A stretch of DNA of 64,000 nucleotides from Prorocentrum cordatum. Its lineage: Eukaryota; Sar; Dinophyceae; Prorocentrales; Prorocentraceae. The position numbers were made by a program, and so were the translations under genes. The notes beneath the pieces were generated by a model. That model was given only the letters and a program-made list of their open reading frames with translations. It was not told the origin of the DNA and ran no database searches. This document shows, piece after piece, positions 42,894-55,457 of this stretch (the first letter of the stretch is position 1; each line of letters begins with the position of its first letter). Where the stretch lies: the NCBI GenBank assembly GCA_963575745.1, contig CAUYUJ010002102.1:146501-210500 (forward strand). The letters are read 5' to 3'.

Positions 42894-45800
42894 GCGCCAG
42901 CGGTGGCCGTTTGCCCCGTGGGGGCTTTTGGTTTATCGCCTCCGTTGCCCGACGCTGCCGTTTGCCGCCCCATCCGCAGACCTCCGACGTCGTGATTCTG
43001 TTGACGACGCGGCCCCCCGAGGCTGTCGACCCCATCCTGCGCCAGGACCGGCTTCCCCTCGCGGGTCTTTGTTGGATGGCCTGCGGGGCCCGGGGGAACG
43101 GTCCCCGAGGGGGTGGGGTTGTCCAAGTGCCGGGGAAGCCAGCCATCGTCGATTTTGTCTCAGCGGCGCTGGAGGTCTGGGGGTCTATTGTACGCGCTCC
43201 ACCCGGGAGCCAAAGCGTCTGCCAAAGAGCTGTGGGGAGCAGCGGGAGCTGCAGGGCGACGGCGAGCCGCGAGCCCCGAGCCGTTCCAGGGCCCGAGGGG
43301 GCCCCCGGGCGGCTCCGGGGCCGAGGTCGCGCCGCAGGCCGTCCGCGCGTGCCGTTCTTAAAGGAATTGGCAGCTATGGCCAGCGTAAAAAAGAGGGGGA
43401 GCTCCTCAGGCACAAAATGTTGAACGCTATCCGTGTGTGGGTTGTTCCCGCGAGCTGTGCTCGCACTGCGGGAGATGATATGCCATCCTTTATCTTCTAG
43501 GTAATGGACTTGGTCGTTGGGTCCTCCGCTCGAATTGGGTGCCGTTGGGCGCCTCGTGGGCGCCATCTGCGGTGTTTGCTGGTTGGTGGGTGGTTCGCCC
43601 CGTTGTGCGCCGGTGACGCCTCGTGGCACCCCGTGTGTGGTGGCTGGTTGTTGGGTTTTCGGGGCCGTGGGCGCCCGTGGGCGCCTCGAAAAAACATACA
43701 AAAACTCAAGGCTTAGCAACAGCCAAATGTTCAACAAAAGTGTGCGCGCGCGCTCTTGCGTCGTCGTCGTCGTCGTCGCCGTCGTCCCTCCTCCCGCGTC
43801 GTTGTCGTCGTCGTCGTCGCCTACGTCGTCCTCTGTCGTTCCTCGTCTTCGTCGTCGTCGTCCTCTTTGGCGTCGTGGTCGTTTCCGTCGTCGTTGTCGC
43901 CGTGGTCGTCCTTCCTCCTCCTCCCACGTAGTCGTCGTCCGTCGTCGGCGTCTCGTCGTCGTCCCTCCTATTTCGTCGCCGTCGTCTTGTCCCGTCGTCG
44001 TCGTCGTCGTCTTCCCTCCTCCTCGTCCTCGTCGTTCGTCGCGCATCGTCGTCCTGCCTCCTCCCTCGTCGTCGTCGTTTGTCTCGTTGGCGACGTCGTC
44101 GTCTTCGTAGTCTTCGTCCGTCGCCGTCGTCGTCGTCGACTTGTTGTCGTCGTCGGCGTCGTCGGTCGCGTCGGCGGTGGCTGCGTAGTCGTCGTCGGTC
44201 GTGTCATCGTCGGTCTCGTCCCACGTTGGCGTCGTCGTCGTCGTCGTCGTCGTGTTGTCGCCGTCGTCCTTTGGGGCCTCTGTCTATGGCGAAGTCCGTT
44301 GGAGACTCGAGTCCACGCGCCAGGCTTGTCCGACGTTGCCATGATCCGAGCCGCCCCAGTCGCCGACTCGCCATGCAATGACGTGCCCGCTGGTATGTGC
44401 CCCAACGCTCAGCGCCACCATCGGCGGGGCCCGCGGCCCTCGTCGTGCCAAACCACCAGCCGCTGCGCGCGCGTGCTTGGGTTGGCGCGGCCGCGGAGAC
44501 GCACCAGCCAACGCCGAGCATGCATCGCAATCGTCACCTTATGGTTTTTGCAAACCAAGTTACGGGTGGGTGGATGGGATGTTCGCAAGAGCACGGGATG
44601 TTTCATCTCGTTTGTTAAAATCAACTGCGCCACATAGCTTGCACCTCATAGCTTACACCGCATAGTTCACACCACATCTCCGCATAGCTTAGACCACAAA
44701 TATTGCACCATACTGCGAACACCACATATCCAGAGTACAATAACTTTTTGTCTGCTGCATGTTGGCAAACTTTCTAATCCGGGACATGTAGTAGCACCCA
44801 TTTTGACAACGAGGGGGGAAGGCAGCCGTCAAACCGGAACGCGGGATCAACCTGAGCAGACCGAGGCGTCAACCACAAATGTCTTCTCGGATGGTTCGAC
44901 ATGATAGTCTCGCGGAAGTTTCTGTAGATAATCTTGGGGCCGCCTCGGGACCATTTAGGAGGCCTTGGGGGCTCTGTGGGGGCTCTTTTGCGGGCTTTTC
45001 GGGCCCTCTCGGGGCGATCCAAGAGACCATCCTCCAAAAAGGGGGTTGCTCAATCACAGCCCCCGTGTCGCAGTCCGAAAAGTCGTCTCTTGAAGCCCTG
45101 GAGCGCTCTTGTGCCGCTTTGGGGGCTGTCCCAGGGCTCTTCTGGGCCTCTATTGGGCTCTCTTGGGGCCATCTTCAAGCCCTAGAAGCCCCAGAAGCCC
45201 ATCGGAAGCCATCGGAAACCAACTCGGGCCATCTTGCGCCATTGTGGAGCCATCTTGGCCCGAAAGCTCCCAAGACCCATGCTACGCATGCGTAATGTGT
45301 CAGTGACTCTGTGCGTGTAAAGAAATTGAAGCGGGCCGCCGCGGACTCCGTCACAGGCTTCCTTACGGAGCCAGCCACGTCGCCATTTTGGGCGCTCTTG
45401 GGGCCGTCTTAGGGCTTTTGGGGGGCCCCTCTTGGGGCTCTATTAGGCGAGCTTGGAGCCATCTTGAGGCCTCAGACGCCCATCGGAAGCGAAAAGGTGA
45501 GAAGGCATACATCATTGAAAGACTGTAGCGTTTGATCGATATGTTGGCTCATCGGGGATACCCTTGGGAAGATTCGTGTCCACTTGAAGCTGGCTGGTGG
45601 TGGTCTTAAGGCCTCATGTCGGAATTTTGTAAGCCACCTTGGGCTACATTGTGACATCTTGGAGGCCATCGTGTTCTACCGGGTCCATCTTGGACCATCT
45701 TAGAAACATTAGCCCCTCGAGTACCCCCCTCTCAAGACCCAGGGGAGGGGGTAGGGAGGTAGGGGGAGGGACGGATACACACAAGCCGCAAGACTTCTCT

Positions 45801-46066
45801 CTCACTCCCACCACCCGCACTCCCAACATAGTATCACCCGGGCCTCAGCATATTACAGCCCGTTGCAATTGGATTAGACCGTCCACGGGGAAAACCAAAA
45901 CAGACGCCAGGTGCACGACGCGTGCCACGGCACGCCACACGAAATGGTTCGGTTTTGTCGCCAATAGGGTTCCTGGGGAGAGGGTTGTCAGTAGATTCAG
46001 GTTTAGAGTAAGCCTCCATCAGGGGAAGAAGGTGGTGGAGGGCTGCCCCCCTGAAATCTTCTATGC
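42894..46066. repeat. Unit 9 spacer, two indel-rich patches
   Basis: Downstream block to about 43500, GC repeat about 43501-43687, tract, 44267-44627, 15-bp array 44628-44733, GGGGCTCT block and distal spacer to 46066. Patches at about 43420-44470 and from about 45755 are full of small indels, while the stretch between matches 25113-26100. Confidence 0.65.
43759..44266. repeat. (GTC)n tract, unit 9 (indel-rich)
   Basis: Triplet tract with broken phase, lying inside an indel-rich patch. Its start (CCTCCTCCCGCGTCG) resembles the unit 2 tract more than unit 5. Confidence 0.8.
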
Positions 46067-46376
46067 CCAATCAACCCAGCCAATCAGCAAGGTTGTGGTG
46101 CTGGCAAGTGCGCGGCTGTGGCGCGCTTAAGGTCCAGTGCCCGTACGGCGCCCTCACTCCCCTGCTGCGAAAGGCTTCGGGCCAGGGCTTGCTCCCGCTA
46201 CTCCTTCTCTAACCCTCGCCCTCATCCGCTTGCTCCGCTTCCCCTCTCCTCCTACCCCGCGGCCGTCTCTGCTCAAGCCGTTTGTTCGCCCGAGCCGTCG
46301 TGGCTCCGCCCCCAGGGTGCCTTTTCGCTGCCTCCCCCCCCCCCCTTTCCGCAGAAAGGCCGCCCACGCCAGAGCG
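46067..46376 (+). promoter_or_regulatory. Unit 10 upstream region
   Basis: Class E-like but with a single CGCGCTTAAG. Two CCAAT words. Acceptor GCAG ends at 46354, 22 nt before the ATG. Confidence 0.5.
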
Positions 46377-47019
46377 ATGTCGGCCGGCGTGCCCATGGAG
46401 CCCCAGCAGGAGATGAATGTACGCGGCGCCCGCGGAGCCGCAGCGCAGGAACATCTTCCCCGGAGAGGTTCCAGAAGCTCACCATGAAGGGCATTCACGT
46501 GATGAGGAAGGAGATCCAACGCGGACGCCGCGGCCATGGGCGGGGCTGGGGCGGCGCCTGTCGGGAGGCGGCCACGGCGGCGGTCGACGCCGCCGCCGAC
46601 GCGGTGGGGGCGCGCGCGGAAGAAGAAGGCCAAGGAGAAGGAGAAGAAGAAGAAGAGCAAGGATCGGCCCCCCGAGCAGAAGGGGGTGGGCGAGGGGGGG
46701 ACTGGCTGAGGAGGCAGAAGAGGGACCCCCTCATTGCCTTTTTTCCAGAGGCCGGCTCAGAAGCCTCTCAGAAGGGACCGATGCCTTCCAAGAAGCACTT
46801 GGCCTTCCTGGATGGTCGCACCCCCAGGGGTCCATCCTGACCAGTTTTTCGAGCCGCGTCCAGCCGTTGCCGTGAGGGCCCCTTGGCGGGCCGCGAGAAG
46901 GGCGGAACGAGCTCCTCGTCAGCCCCTCTCGCCTTTCCCCCCTTCTTCTGCGCGCCGCCAAGCAGGACGGGAGCAAGAAGGTCAAGACCAAGTCCGGGAA
47001 GAAGAAGGGCTGCTGCTGA
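46377..47019 (+). pseudogene. Array gene copy 10, frameshifted exon 1 (possible assembly error)
   Basis: Exon 1 aligns to 46377-46661. An extra A in GATGAATGTAC near 46415 breaks the frame after 13 residues, followed by further scattered indels and a longer AAGAAG run. The intron (46662-46965, 304 bp) and exon 2 (46966-47019) are clean, with the same AAG|GATCGG donor. The patch runs from about 45755 to 46740 and stops sharply, as in copy 8. Confidence 0.65.
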
Positions 47020-48211
47020 GCGCCAGCGGTGGCCGTTTGCCCCGTGGGGGCTTTTGGTTTATCGCCTCCGTTGCCCGACGCTGCCGTTTGCCGCCCCATC
47101 CGCAGACCTCCGACGTCGTGATTCTGTTGACGACGCGGCCCCCCGAGGCTGTCGACCCCATCCTGCGCCAGGACCGGCTTCCCCTCGCGGGTCTTTGTTG
47201 GATGGCCTGCGGGGCCCGGGGGAACGGTCCCCGAGGGGGTGGGGTTGTCCAAGTGCCGGGGAAGCCAGCCATCGTCGATTTTGTCTCAGCGGCGCTGGAG
47301 GTCTGGGGGTCTATTGTACGCGCTCCACCCGGGAGCCAAAGCGTCTGCCAAAGAGCTGTGGGGAGCAGCGGGAGCTGCAGGGCGACGGCGAGCCGCGAGC
47401 CCCGAGCCGTTCCAGGGCCCGAGGGGGCCCCCGGGCGGCTCCGGGGCCGAGGTCGCGCCGCAGGCCGTCCGCGCGTGCCGTTCTTAAAGGAATTGGCAGC
47501 TATGGCCAGCGTAAAAAAGAGGGGGAGCTCCTCAGGCACAAAATGATTGACGCTTCGCGTGTGTGGGTTGTTCCCCGAGCTGTGCTCGCACCTGCGGGAG
47601 ATGATATGCCATTCTTTATCTTCTAGGTAATCGGACTTGGTCGTTGGGTCTCCGCTCGAAGGGTGCCGTTGGGCGCCTCGTGGGCGCCATCTGCGTGGTT
47701 GCTGGTTGTTGGGTGTTCGCCCCGTGTGCGCCCGTGGACGCCTCGTGGGCACCCCGTGTGTGGTGGCTGGTTGTTGGGTTTTCGCCTGGTGGGCGCCCGT
47801 GGGCGCCTCGAAAAAACATACAAAAACTCAAGGCTTCGCAACACAAATGTTCAACAAAAGCGTGCGCGCGCGCTCTTGCGTCGTCGTCGTCGTCGCCGTC
47901 CTCCCTCCTCCCTCGTCGTCGTTGTCGTCGTCGCCGTCGTCGTCCTCTGTCTTTCCTCGTCCTCGTCGTCGTTTTTGCGTCGTCGTCGTTTCCGTCGTCG
48001 TTGTCGCCGTGGTCGTCCCTCTTCCTTCGTTGTCTTCGTCGGCGTTTCATCGTTGTCCCTCCTATTTCGTCGCCGTCGTCGTTGTCGTCGTCGTCGTCGT
48101 CGTCGTCGTCTTCCCTCCTCCCTCGTCAATGTCGTCGTCGCCATCGTCGTCCTCCCTCCTCCCTCGTCGTCGTCGTTGTCTTCGTTGGCGACGTCGTCGT
48201 CTTCGTCGTCT

Positions 48212-48245
<34 letters not shown>

Positions 48246-50131
48246 TGTCGTCGTCGGCGTCGTCGTCGTCGTCGGCGGTGGCTGCGTAGTCGTCGTCGTC
48301 GTTGTCATCGTCGTCGTCGTGAGCGTTGGCGTCGTCGTCGTCGTCGTCGTCGGTGTTGTCGCCGTCGTCGTCGTTGTCGTCGTCGTCGTCGAAGTCGTTG
48401 GAGACTCGCCCGCAACGTCTACCGTTGTCGACGTTGCCATGATACCGAGCCCGCCCAAGTCGCCGACTCGCAATGAAGTGCCCGCTGGTATGTGCCCAAC
48501 GATCAGCGCCACCGCGGCCGCGTCGGTCGTGCCAAACCAACACCGCTGCGCGCGCGTGCTTGGGTTGGCGCGGCCGCAGAGACGCACCAGCCAACGCCGA
48601 GCATGCATCGCAATCGTCATCGTATGGTTTTTGCAAACCAAGTTACGGGTGGGTGGGTGGGATGTTTGCAAGAGCACGGGATGTGTCATCTCGTTCGTGA
48701 AAATCAACTGCATCCCATAGCTTGCACCTCATAGCTTACACCGCATAGTTCACACCACATATCCGCATAGCTTAGACCACAAATATTGCACCATACAGCG
48801 TACACCACATATCCAGAGTGCAATAACTTACTGTCTGCTGCATGTTGGCAAACTTTCTAATCCGGGACATGTAGTAGCACCCATTTTGACAACGAGGGGG
48901 GAAGGCAGCCGTCAAACCGGAACGCGGGATCAACCTGAGCAGACCGAGGCGTCAACCACAAATGTCTTCGCGGATGGTTCGACATGGTTGTCTCGCGGAA
49001 GTTTCTGTAGATAATCTTGGGACCTCCTCGGGACCATTGAGGAGGCCTTGGGGGCTCTGTGGGGGCTCTCTTGCGGGCTTTTCGGGCCCTCTCAGGGCGA
49101 TCTAAGAGACCATCCTCCAAAAAGGGGGTTGCTCAATCACAGCCCCCGTGTCGCAGTCCGAAAAGTCGTCTCTTGAAGCCCTGGAGCGCTCTTGTGCCGC
49201 TTTGGGGGCTGTCCTAGGGCTCTTCTGGGCCTCTATTGAGCTCTCTTGGGGCCATCTTCAGGCCCTAGAAGCCCCAGAAGCCCATCGGAAGCCATCGGAA
49301 CCAACTCGGGCCATCTTGCGCCATTGTGGAGCCATCTTGGCCCGAAAGCTCCCAAGACCCATCCTACGCATGCGTAATGTGTCAGTGACTCTGTGCGTGT
49401 AAAGAAATTGAAGCGGGCCGCCGCGGACTCCATCACAGGCTTCCTTACGGAGCCAGCCACGTCGCCATTTTGGGCGCTCTTGGGGCCGTCTTAGGGCTTT
49501 GGGGGGCCCCTCTTGGGGCTCTATTAGGCGAGCTTGGAGCCATCTTGAGGCCTGAGACGCCCATCGAAAGCGAAAAGGTGAGAAGGCATACATCATTGAA
49601 AGACTGTAGCGTTTGATCGGTATGTTGGCTCATCGGGGATATCCTTGGGAAGATTCGTGTCCACTTGAAGCTGGCTGGTGGTGGTCTTGAGGCCTCATGT
49701 CGGAATTTTGTAAGCCACCTTGGGCTACATTGTGACATCTTGGAGGCCATCGTGTTCTACCGGGTCCATCTTGGACCATCTTAGAAACATTAGCCCCTCG
49801 AGTACCCCCCTCTCAAGACCCAGGGGAGGGGGTAGGGGGTAGGGGGACGGCTACACACAAGCCGCAAGACTTCTCTCTAACTCCCACCCGCACTCCCAAC
49901 ATAGTATCACCCGGGCCTCAGCATATTCAGCCGTTGCCATTGGATAGACCGCCACTGGGAACCAACACAGACGCCAGGTGCACGACGCGTGCCACGCACG
50001 CCACACGAATATGGTTTCGGTTTTGTCGCCAATAGGGTGGTGGAGAGGGTGTCAGTAGATCAGGAGTAGAGGTAAGCCCTCCCTCATGGGAAGAAGGTGG
50101 TTGGAGGAGCTTTGCCCCTGAATCTTCTATG
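47020..50131. repeat. Unit 10 spacer
   Basis: Downstream block to 47626, GC repeat 47627-47810, tract, 48401-48709 (with a CCAACACCGCTGCG deletion), 15-bp array 48710-48814, GGGGCTCT block to about 49588, distal spacer to 50131. The first half matches unit 5 at offset 19652. The second half matches the class C/D spacer of unit 3, so the unit is a recombinant. Confidence 0.7.
47879..48400. repeat. (GTC)n tract, unit 10
   Basis: Shares the CTCGTCAATGTCGTC variant with unit 5. Confidence 0.9.
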
Positions 50132-50454
50132 CCCAATCAACCCAGCCAATCAGCAAGGTTGTGGTGCTGGCAAGGGCGCGGCTGTGGCGCGCTTAAGTGC
50201 CGCGCTTAAGGTCCAGTGCCCGTACGGCGCCCTCACTCCCCTGCTGCGAAAGGCTTCGGGCCAGGGCTTGCTCCCGCTGCTCCTTCTCTAACCCTCGCCC
50301 TCATCCGCTTGCTCCGCTTCCCCTCCTCTCCTCCTCCCCCGCGGCCGTCTCTTCTCAAGCCGTTTGTTCGCCCGAGCCGTCGTGGCTCCGCCCCCGGGGT
50401 GCCTTTTCGCTGCCTACCCCCCCTCTCCGCAGAAAGGCCGCCCACGCCTGAGCG
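50132..50454 (+). promoter_or_regulatory. Unit 11 upstream region (class E)
   Basis: Class E form with the doubled CGCGCTTAAG. Acceptor CCGCAG ends at 50432. Confidence 0.55.
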
Positions 50455-51066
50455 ATGTCGGCCGGCGTGCCCATGGAGCCCCAGCAGGAGATGATGTACG
50501 CGGCGCCCGCGGAGCCGCAGCGCATGAACATCTCCCCGGAGATGTTCCAGAAGCTCATGGCCGGGCATCCCGTGACTGAGGAGGAGATCCACGCGGACGC
50601 CGCGGCCATGGGCGGGGCGGCGGCGCCTGTCGTGGAGGCGGCCACGGCGGCGGTCGACGCCGCCGCCGACGCGGTGGGCGCGAAGAAGAAGTCCAAGAAG
50701 GAGAAGAAGAGCAAGGATCGGCGCCGCGCAGAAGGGGGTGGGGCGAGGGGGGCGCCTGAGGAGGCAGGAGGACCCCCTCTTGCCTTTTTTTCCAGAGGCC
50801 CTCTCAGAAGCCTCTCAGAAGGGACCGATGCCTTCCAAGAAGCACTTGGCCTTCCTGGATGGTCGCACCCCCAGGGGTCCATCCTGACCAGTTTTTCGAG
50901 CTGCGTCCAGCCGTTGCCGTGAGGGCCCCCTGGCAGGCCGCGGAAAGGGCGGAACGAGCTCCTCGCCAGCCCCTCTCGCCTTTCCCCCCTTCTTCTGCGC
51001 GCCGCCAAGCAGGACGGGAGCAAGAAGGTCAAGACCAAGTCCGGGAAGAAGAAGGGCTGCTGCTGA
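50455..51066 (+). CDS. Array gene copy 11 (class E)
   Basis: Exon 1 50455-50715, intron 50716-51012 (297 bp), exon 2 51013-51066. Protein as in copy 2. A small deletion early in the intron (GGGGCGCCTGAGG) would change the unspliced reading to 155 residues, again without touching exon 2. Confidence 0.75.
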
Positions 51067-52117
51067 GCGCCGGCGGTGGCTGTTTGCCCCGTGGGGGCTT
51101 TTGATTTATCGCCTCCGTTGCCCGACGCTGCCGTTTGCCGCCCCAATCCGCAGACCTCCGACGTCGTGATTCTGTTGACGACGCGGCCCCCCGAGGCTGT
51201 CGACCCCATCCTGCGCCAGGACCGGCTTCCCCTCGCGGGTCTCTGTTGGATGGCCTGCGGGGCCCGGGGGAACGGCCCCCGAGGGGGTGGGGTTGCCCGA
51301 GTGCCGGGGAAGCCAGCCCTCGTCGATTTTTGTCTCGGCGGCGCTGGAGGTCTGGGGGTCCATTGTACGCGCTCCACCCGGGAGCCAAAGCGTCTGCCAA
51401 AGTGCTGTAGGGAGCAGCGGGAGCTGCAGGGCGACGGCGAGCCCCGAGCCGTTCCAGGGCCCGAGGGGGCCCCCGGGCGGCTCGGGGGCCGAGGTCGCGC
51501 CGCAGGCCGTCCGCGCGTGCCGTTCTTAAAGGAATTGGCAGCTATGGCCAGCGTAAAAAAGAGGGGGAGCTCCTCAGGCACAACTGTGGGCAATCATCTG
51601 CCATTATTTATCTTCTAGGTAATCGGACCTGGTTGTTGGGTCTCCGCTCGAAGGGCGCCGTTGGGCGCCTCGTGGGCGCCATCTGCGTGGTCGCTGGTTG
51701 TTGGGTGTTCGCCCGGTGTGCGCCCGTGGACGCCTCGTGGGCACCCCGCGTGTGTGGTGACTGATTGTTGGGTTTTCGCCTGGTGGGCGCCCGTGGGCGC
51801 CTCCTCGCCACCTCCATAGTTAGCTTGCATGAGCTTGCGCCATAGAAGTACGATGTAGATGTATCTGCTTGAGTCGCTGCCGCAACATAGCTCACACGAT
51901 ATAGCTTGCACCACAAGCTTAGACCACACAGCGTGCACCTCATGGCTTGCACCTGACAGCGTGCATGACATAGTCTACAGCACCTAGCTTGCACCATATA
52001 GACTGCACCACATAGCTTGCACCACGTAGATTACGCCACGTAGCTTGCTTAGCATAGCTTATACCGCATAGCTTATGTCACATAGCTTTCACCACGTACA
52101 TTGCGCTACAGGCCTGC

Positions 52118-52260
52118 GTACAAGAACTGGCAGCTATGGCCAGCGTAAAAAAGAGGGGGAGCTCCTCAGGCACAAAATGATTGACGCTTCGCGTGTGTGG
52201 GTTGTTCCCCGAGCTGTGCTTGCACCTGCGGGCAATGATCTGCCATTATCTATCTTCTAG
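52118..52260. repeat. Second, truncated downstream block in unit 11
   Basis: It repeats the last ~140 bp of the conserved downstream block (GAACTGGCAGCTATGGCCAGC..TCTTCTAGGTAATCGG) without the gene or exon-like segment before it. It marks a recombination join inside the 15-bp array. Confidence 0.75.
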
Positions 52261-53292
52261 GTAATCGGACCTGGTTGTTGGGTCTCCGCTCGAAGGGCGC
52301 CCATGGGCGCCTCGTGGGCGCCATCTGCGTGGTTGCTGGTTGTTGGGTGTTCGCCCGGTGTGCGCCCGAGGACGCCTCGTGGGCACCCCGCGTGTGTGGT
52401 GGGTGGTTGTTGGGTTTTCGCCTGGTGGGCGCCCGTGGGCGCCTCGTCGCCACCCCCATAGTTAGCTTGCACCAAGGAGCCTGCGCAATAGACTTACGAT
52501 GTAGATGTACCTGCGTGAGTCACTGCCGCAACATAGCTCACACCACATAGCTTGCATCACGAGCTTAGACCACACAGCGTGCACCACACGGCTTGCACCT
52601 GACAGCGTGCATGACATAGTCTGCAGCACCTGGTTTGCAATATCTAGATTCTCCTTTCTAGAAAGAGAATAGACTCTACCCCTCCCCCCCCGGCGTTATC
52701 CGCCCCCCTTTCGGGTATGTAAATCATATATGAGTATGACCACATGTCCATCCTAAGTATGAATTTACAGTATCCCAGGGGGCTGGTATCGCTCCCCCTG
52801 AGGTTCTTTTGTAAACAACGATACGCGGGGACACGTTTTGTTCTAACATAAAACTTGTTCGCGAATCCCTAACAACAAATGAGACGAAGTGCACACGCGC
52901 GCGTCGTCGCGCGCGCATGCCGAGATCCTCCAAAAACCTTCGGTGTCGGAAGGATTTCGCAATCGAGTTTCCAAAACACATAAAAAAGCACAGGGTTTCG
53001 CAACACTGATTTGCTAAAGAAGCTTACGCCCGAGCTGTTGCGAAATCTTAAGAAAACCATATGTTTTTCAAGATTTTCACCACATGCTACCAAACCCGCT
53101 TCGATCGCAAATTTACATACATCGCGCGCAAATGTCGAAAAATCTGTCCGAACTCCCTGGCGCGTTGCCGTCCCGCGAAGAATCCTTTGCACAAAAGGAC
53201 GAAAAGTGCAGACGCTCGCGTCGGTCGCGCGCGTATGCCGAAATCCTTCACAACCCATCGTTTCGGAAGATTCAAAAAAAATCGTGTGTCCA

Positions 53293-55388
53293 ATAAGCCT
53301 ACTAGCCTGTCGAAGAAACCAACCATCATGCAGTTTGACAGTAACCGCAGCTTGCGGGTTTTCATATTCAGATGGAAACTATCCCCAAGACCACGGATCT
53401 AGTCGTGGTGTTTCCCCGGATGGGTGCCACTGGGCCATTCCGTGGCATTCCGTGAAGCTCCCATGGGGAAATGAAACACGCTCGTCGTCGCCGAATGGTG
53501 CGGAAACGCATGTGAGGGCCGCCACTGGGCCTCCAGTGGAGCTCCCTATGGGTCCCAGAAACATGATGCTGCTGAAGGGGGAGAGCCGAGATGGGTGGCG
53601 GAGACGCATGTAAGCGCCGCTACTGGGGCCTTCGGTGGAGCTCCCTATGGGGCCACGAAGCGCGTGAGGGGTGTACTGGGATTTTCGCGTGGCCGCATGT
53701 GAGCGCCGCCACTGGGCCTTCGTGCAAGCACCCGTATTGATCCCGAAGCGTTGAGGGGTGTCCCGAATTGGGTGCGGTGTTGCGCAATGCGGGCGCAGAC
53801 ACTGGGCCTCACTTCTGGTGGAGTCTCCCATATGTTGGCCACGAAACCTGTTGTTGTTTGGGGCGCGCCGGGATGGGTGGCGGAGACGCGTGTGAGCGCG
53901 GCCGCTGGGGCCTTCGGTGGAACTCCCTATGGGGCCACGAAACGTGTGAAGGGTGTGCCGAATTGGGTGGGTGTGGGTGTCGCATGTGAGCGCCGCCACT
54001 GGGGCCTTCGGTGGATGATGGGGACACGCAACCTGTCAGGGGTGTGCCGAATTGGGTGTGCGGGACGCATGCGCATGTGAGCGCCGCCACTGGGGCCTTC
54101 GGTGGGGCTCCCTATGGGGCCACGAAACGTGTGAGGGGTGTGCCGAATTGGGTGTGCGGGACGCATGCGGGCGGCAACACTGGGGCCTTCGGTGAAGCTC
54201 CCTATGGGGCCACGAAACGTGTGAGGGGTGTGCCGAATTCGGTGTGCGGGACGCATGCGGGCGGCAGCACTGGGGCCTTCGGTTGAGTTCCCTATGGGGC
54301 CACGAAACGTGTGAGGGGTGTGCCGAACTGGGTGTGGCTGACGCATGCGGGCGGCAGCACTGGGGCCTTCGGTGGAGCTCCCTATGGGGCCACGAAAGCG
54401 TGTGAGGGGTGTGCCGAATTGGTTTCGTGAACGCAATGCAATGCGCACACGTTCGGGCCCTTACGTTTGCCCCCATGGGGGCCCACTAAAAGCGAGTGAG
54501 GTTGGTGTGGAGTGTCGAATTAGGATTTGCTGACGCATGCGGGCGGCGGCACTGGTGCCTTCGGTGGAGCTCCCTATGGGGCCACGAAACGTGTGAGGGG
54601 TGTTCCGAATTGGGTGTGGCTGACGCATGCGGGCGGCAGCACTGGGGCCTTCGGTGGAGCTCCCTATGGGGCCACGAAACGTGTGAGGGGTGTGGCGAAT
54701 TGGGTGTGGCTGACGCATGCGGGCTGCAGCACTGGGGCCTTCGGTGGAGCTCCCTATGGGGCCACGAAACGTGTGAGGGGTGTGCCGAATTGGGCGTGGC
54801 TGACGCATGCGGCGGCAGCACTCCTGGGGCCTTCGTGGGGCTCCCTATGGGGCCAAGAAGCGTGTGAGGGGTGCGCCGAGAACACAATGTAAAGTGTGCG
54901 TGACGGCAAAATATCTATCGTGCGCGGGCATCCCGTGGCCCCTATGGGGGCCACAAGCGTTTGAATGGGGGTGTGCCGAATTGGTTGTGCGTGACGCATG
55001 CGGGCGGCAGCACTGGGGCCTTCGGTGGGGCTCCCTATGAGGCCACGAAACGTGTGAGGGGTGTGCTGAATTGGATGTGCGTGGCGCATGCGGGCGGCAG
55101 CACTGGGGCCTTCGGTGGGGCTCCCTATGGGGCCACGAAACGTGTGAGGGGTGTGCCGAATTGGGTGTGCGTGACGCATGCGGGCGGCAGCACTGGGGCC
55201 TTCGACGGAGCTCCCTATGGGGCCACGAAGCGTGTGAGGGGTGTGCCAAAATGGATGATGATGACGATGATGATGGTGTGAGGAGGGAGGAGGGAGGAGG
55301 GGGAGGAGGAGAGGAGAGGAGAGGAGGAGAGGAGAACGCGGGGCGACGTCTTTTCAAAACGAGGACCCAACACCACAGGATAGTTGGG
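53293..55388. mobile_element. ~2.1-kb insertion carrying a 90-bp minisatellite
   Basis: In unit 2 the leader reads continuously from GTGTGTCCAA to CATACAAAAACACAAGG. Here the same two edges are separated by this segment. It starts with unique DNA (to about 53460), then roughly 20 degenerate 90-bp units (to about 55255), then a GGAGGAGGAGG stretch. Mobility is not shown: there is no transposase, and target duplication or terminal repeats could not be established. Confidence 0.45.
53460..55255. repeat. 90-bp minisatellite
   Basis: Units contain GGGGCCTTCGGTGGAGCTCC, CTATGGGGCCACGAAACGTG, TGAGGGGTGTGCCGAATTGG and GACGCATGCGGGCGGCAGCA. Being divisible by three, the period keeps several frames open on both strands as 30-residue repeats (+ 54011-54286, 54527-54892, 54961-55281). 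Indels between units break every frame somewhere, so I do not call a protein. Confidence 0.85.
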
Positions 55389-55457
55389 GAAAAACCTACA
55401 AAAAACACAAGGTTTCGCAACACGGATTTTCAATAAAAGCGTGAGCGCGCGCTCTTG

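Noticed and set aside
50355-51593. Long reverse-strand frames opposite the gene (up to 412 codons here; also 26653-27600, 42179-43126, 8909-10036)
   Set aside because: They are antisense shadows of the GC-rich exon, intron and downstream block. They span intron and spacer and change length between otherwise identical units.
53460-55255. CRISPR-like array
   Set aside because: Units are contiguous degenerate 90-bp repeats with no spacers or cas genes, in a eukaryotic context.
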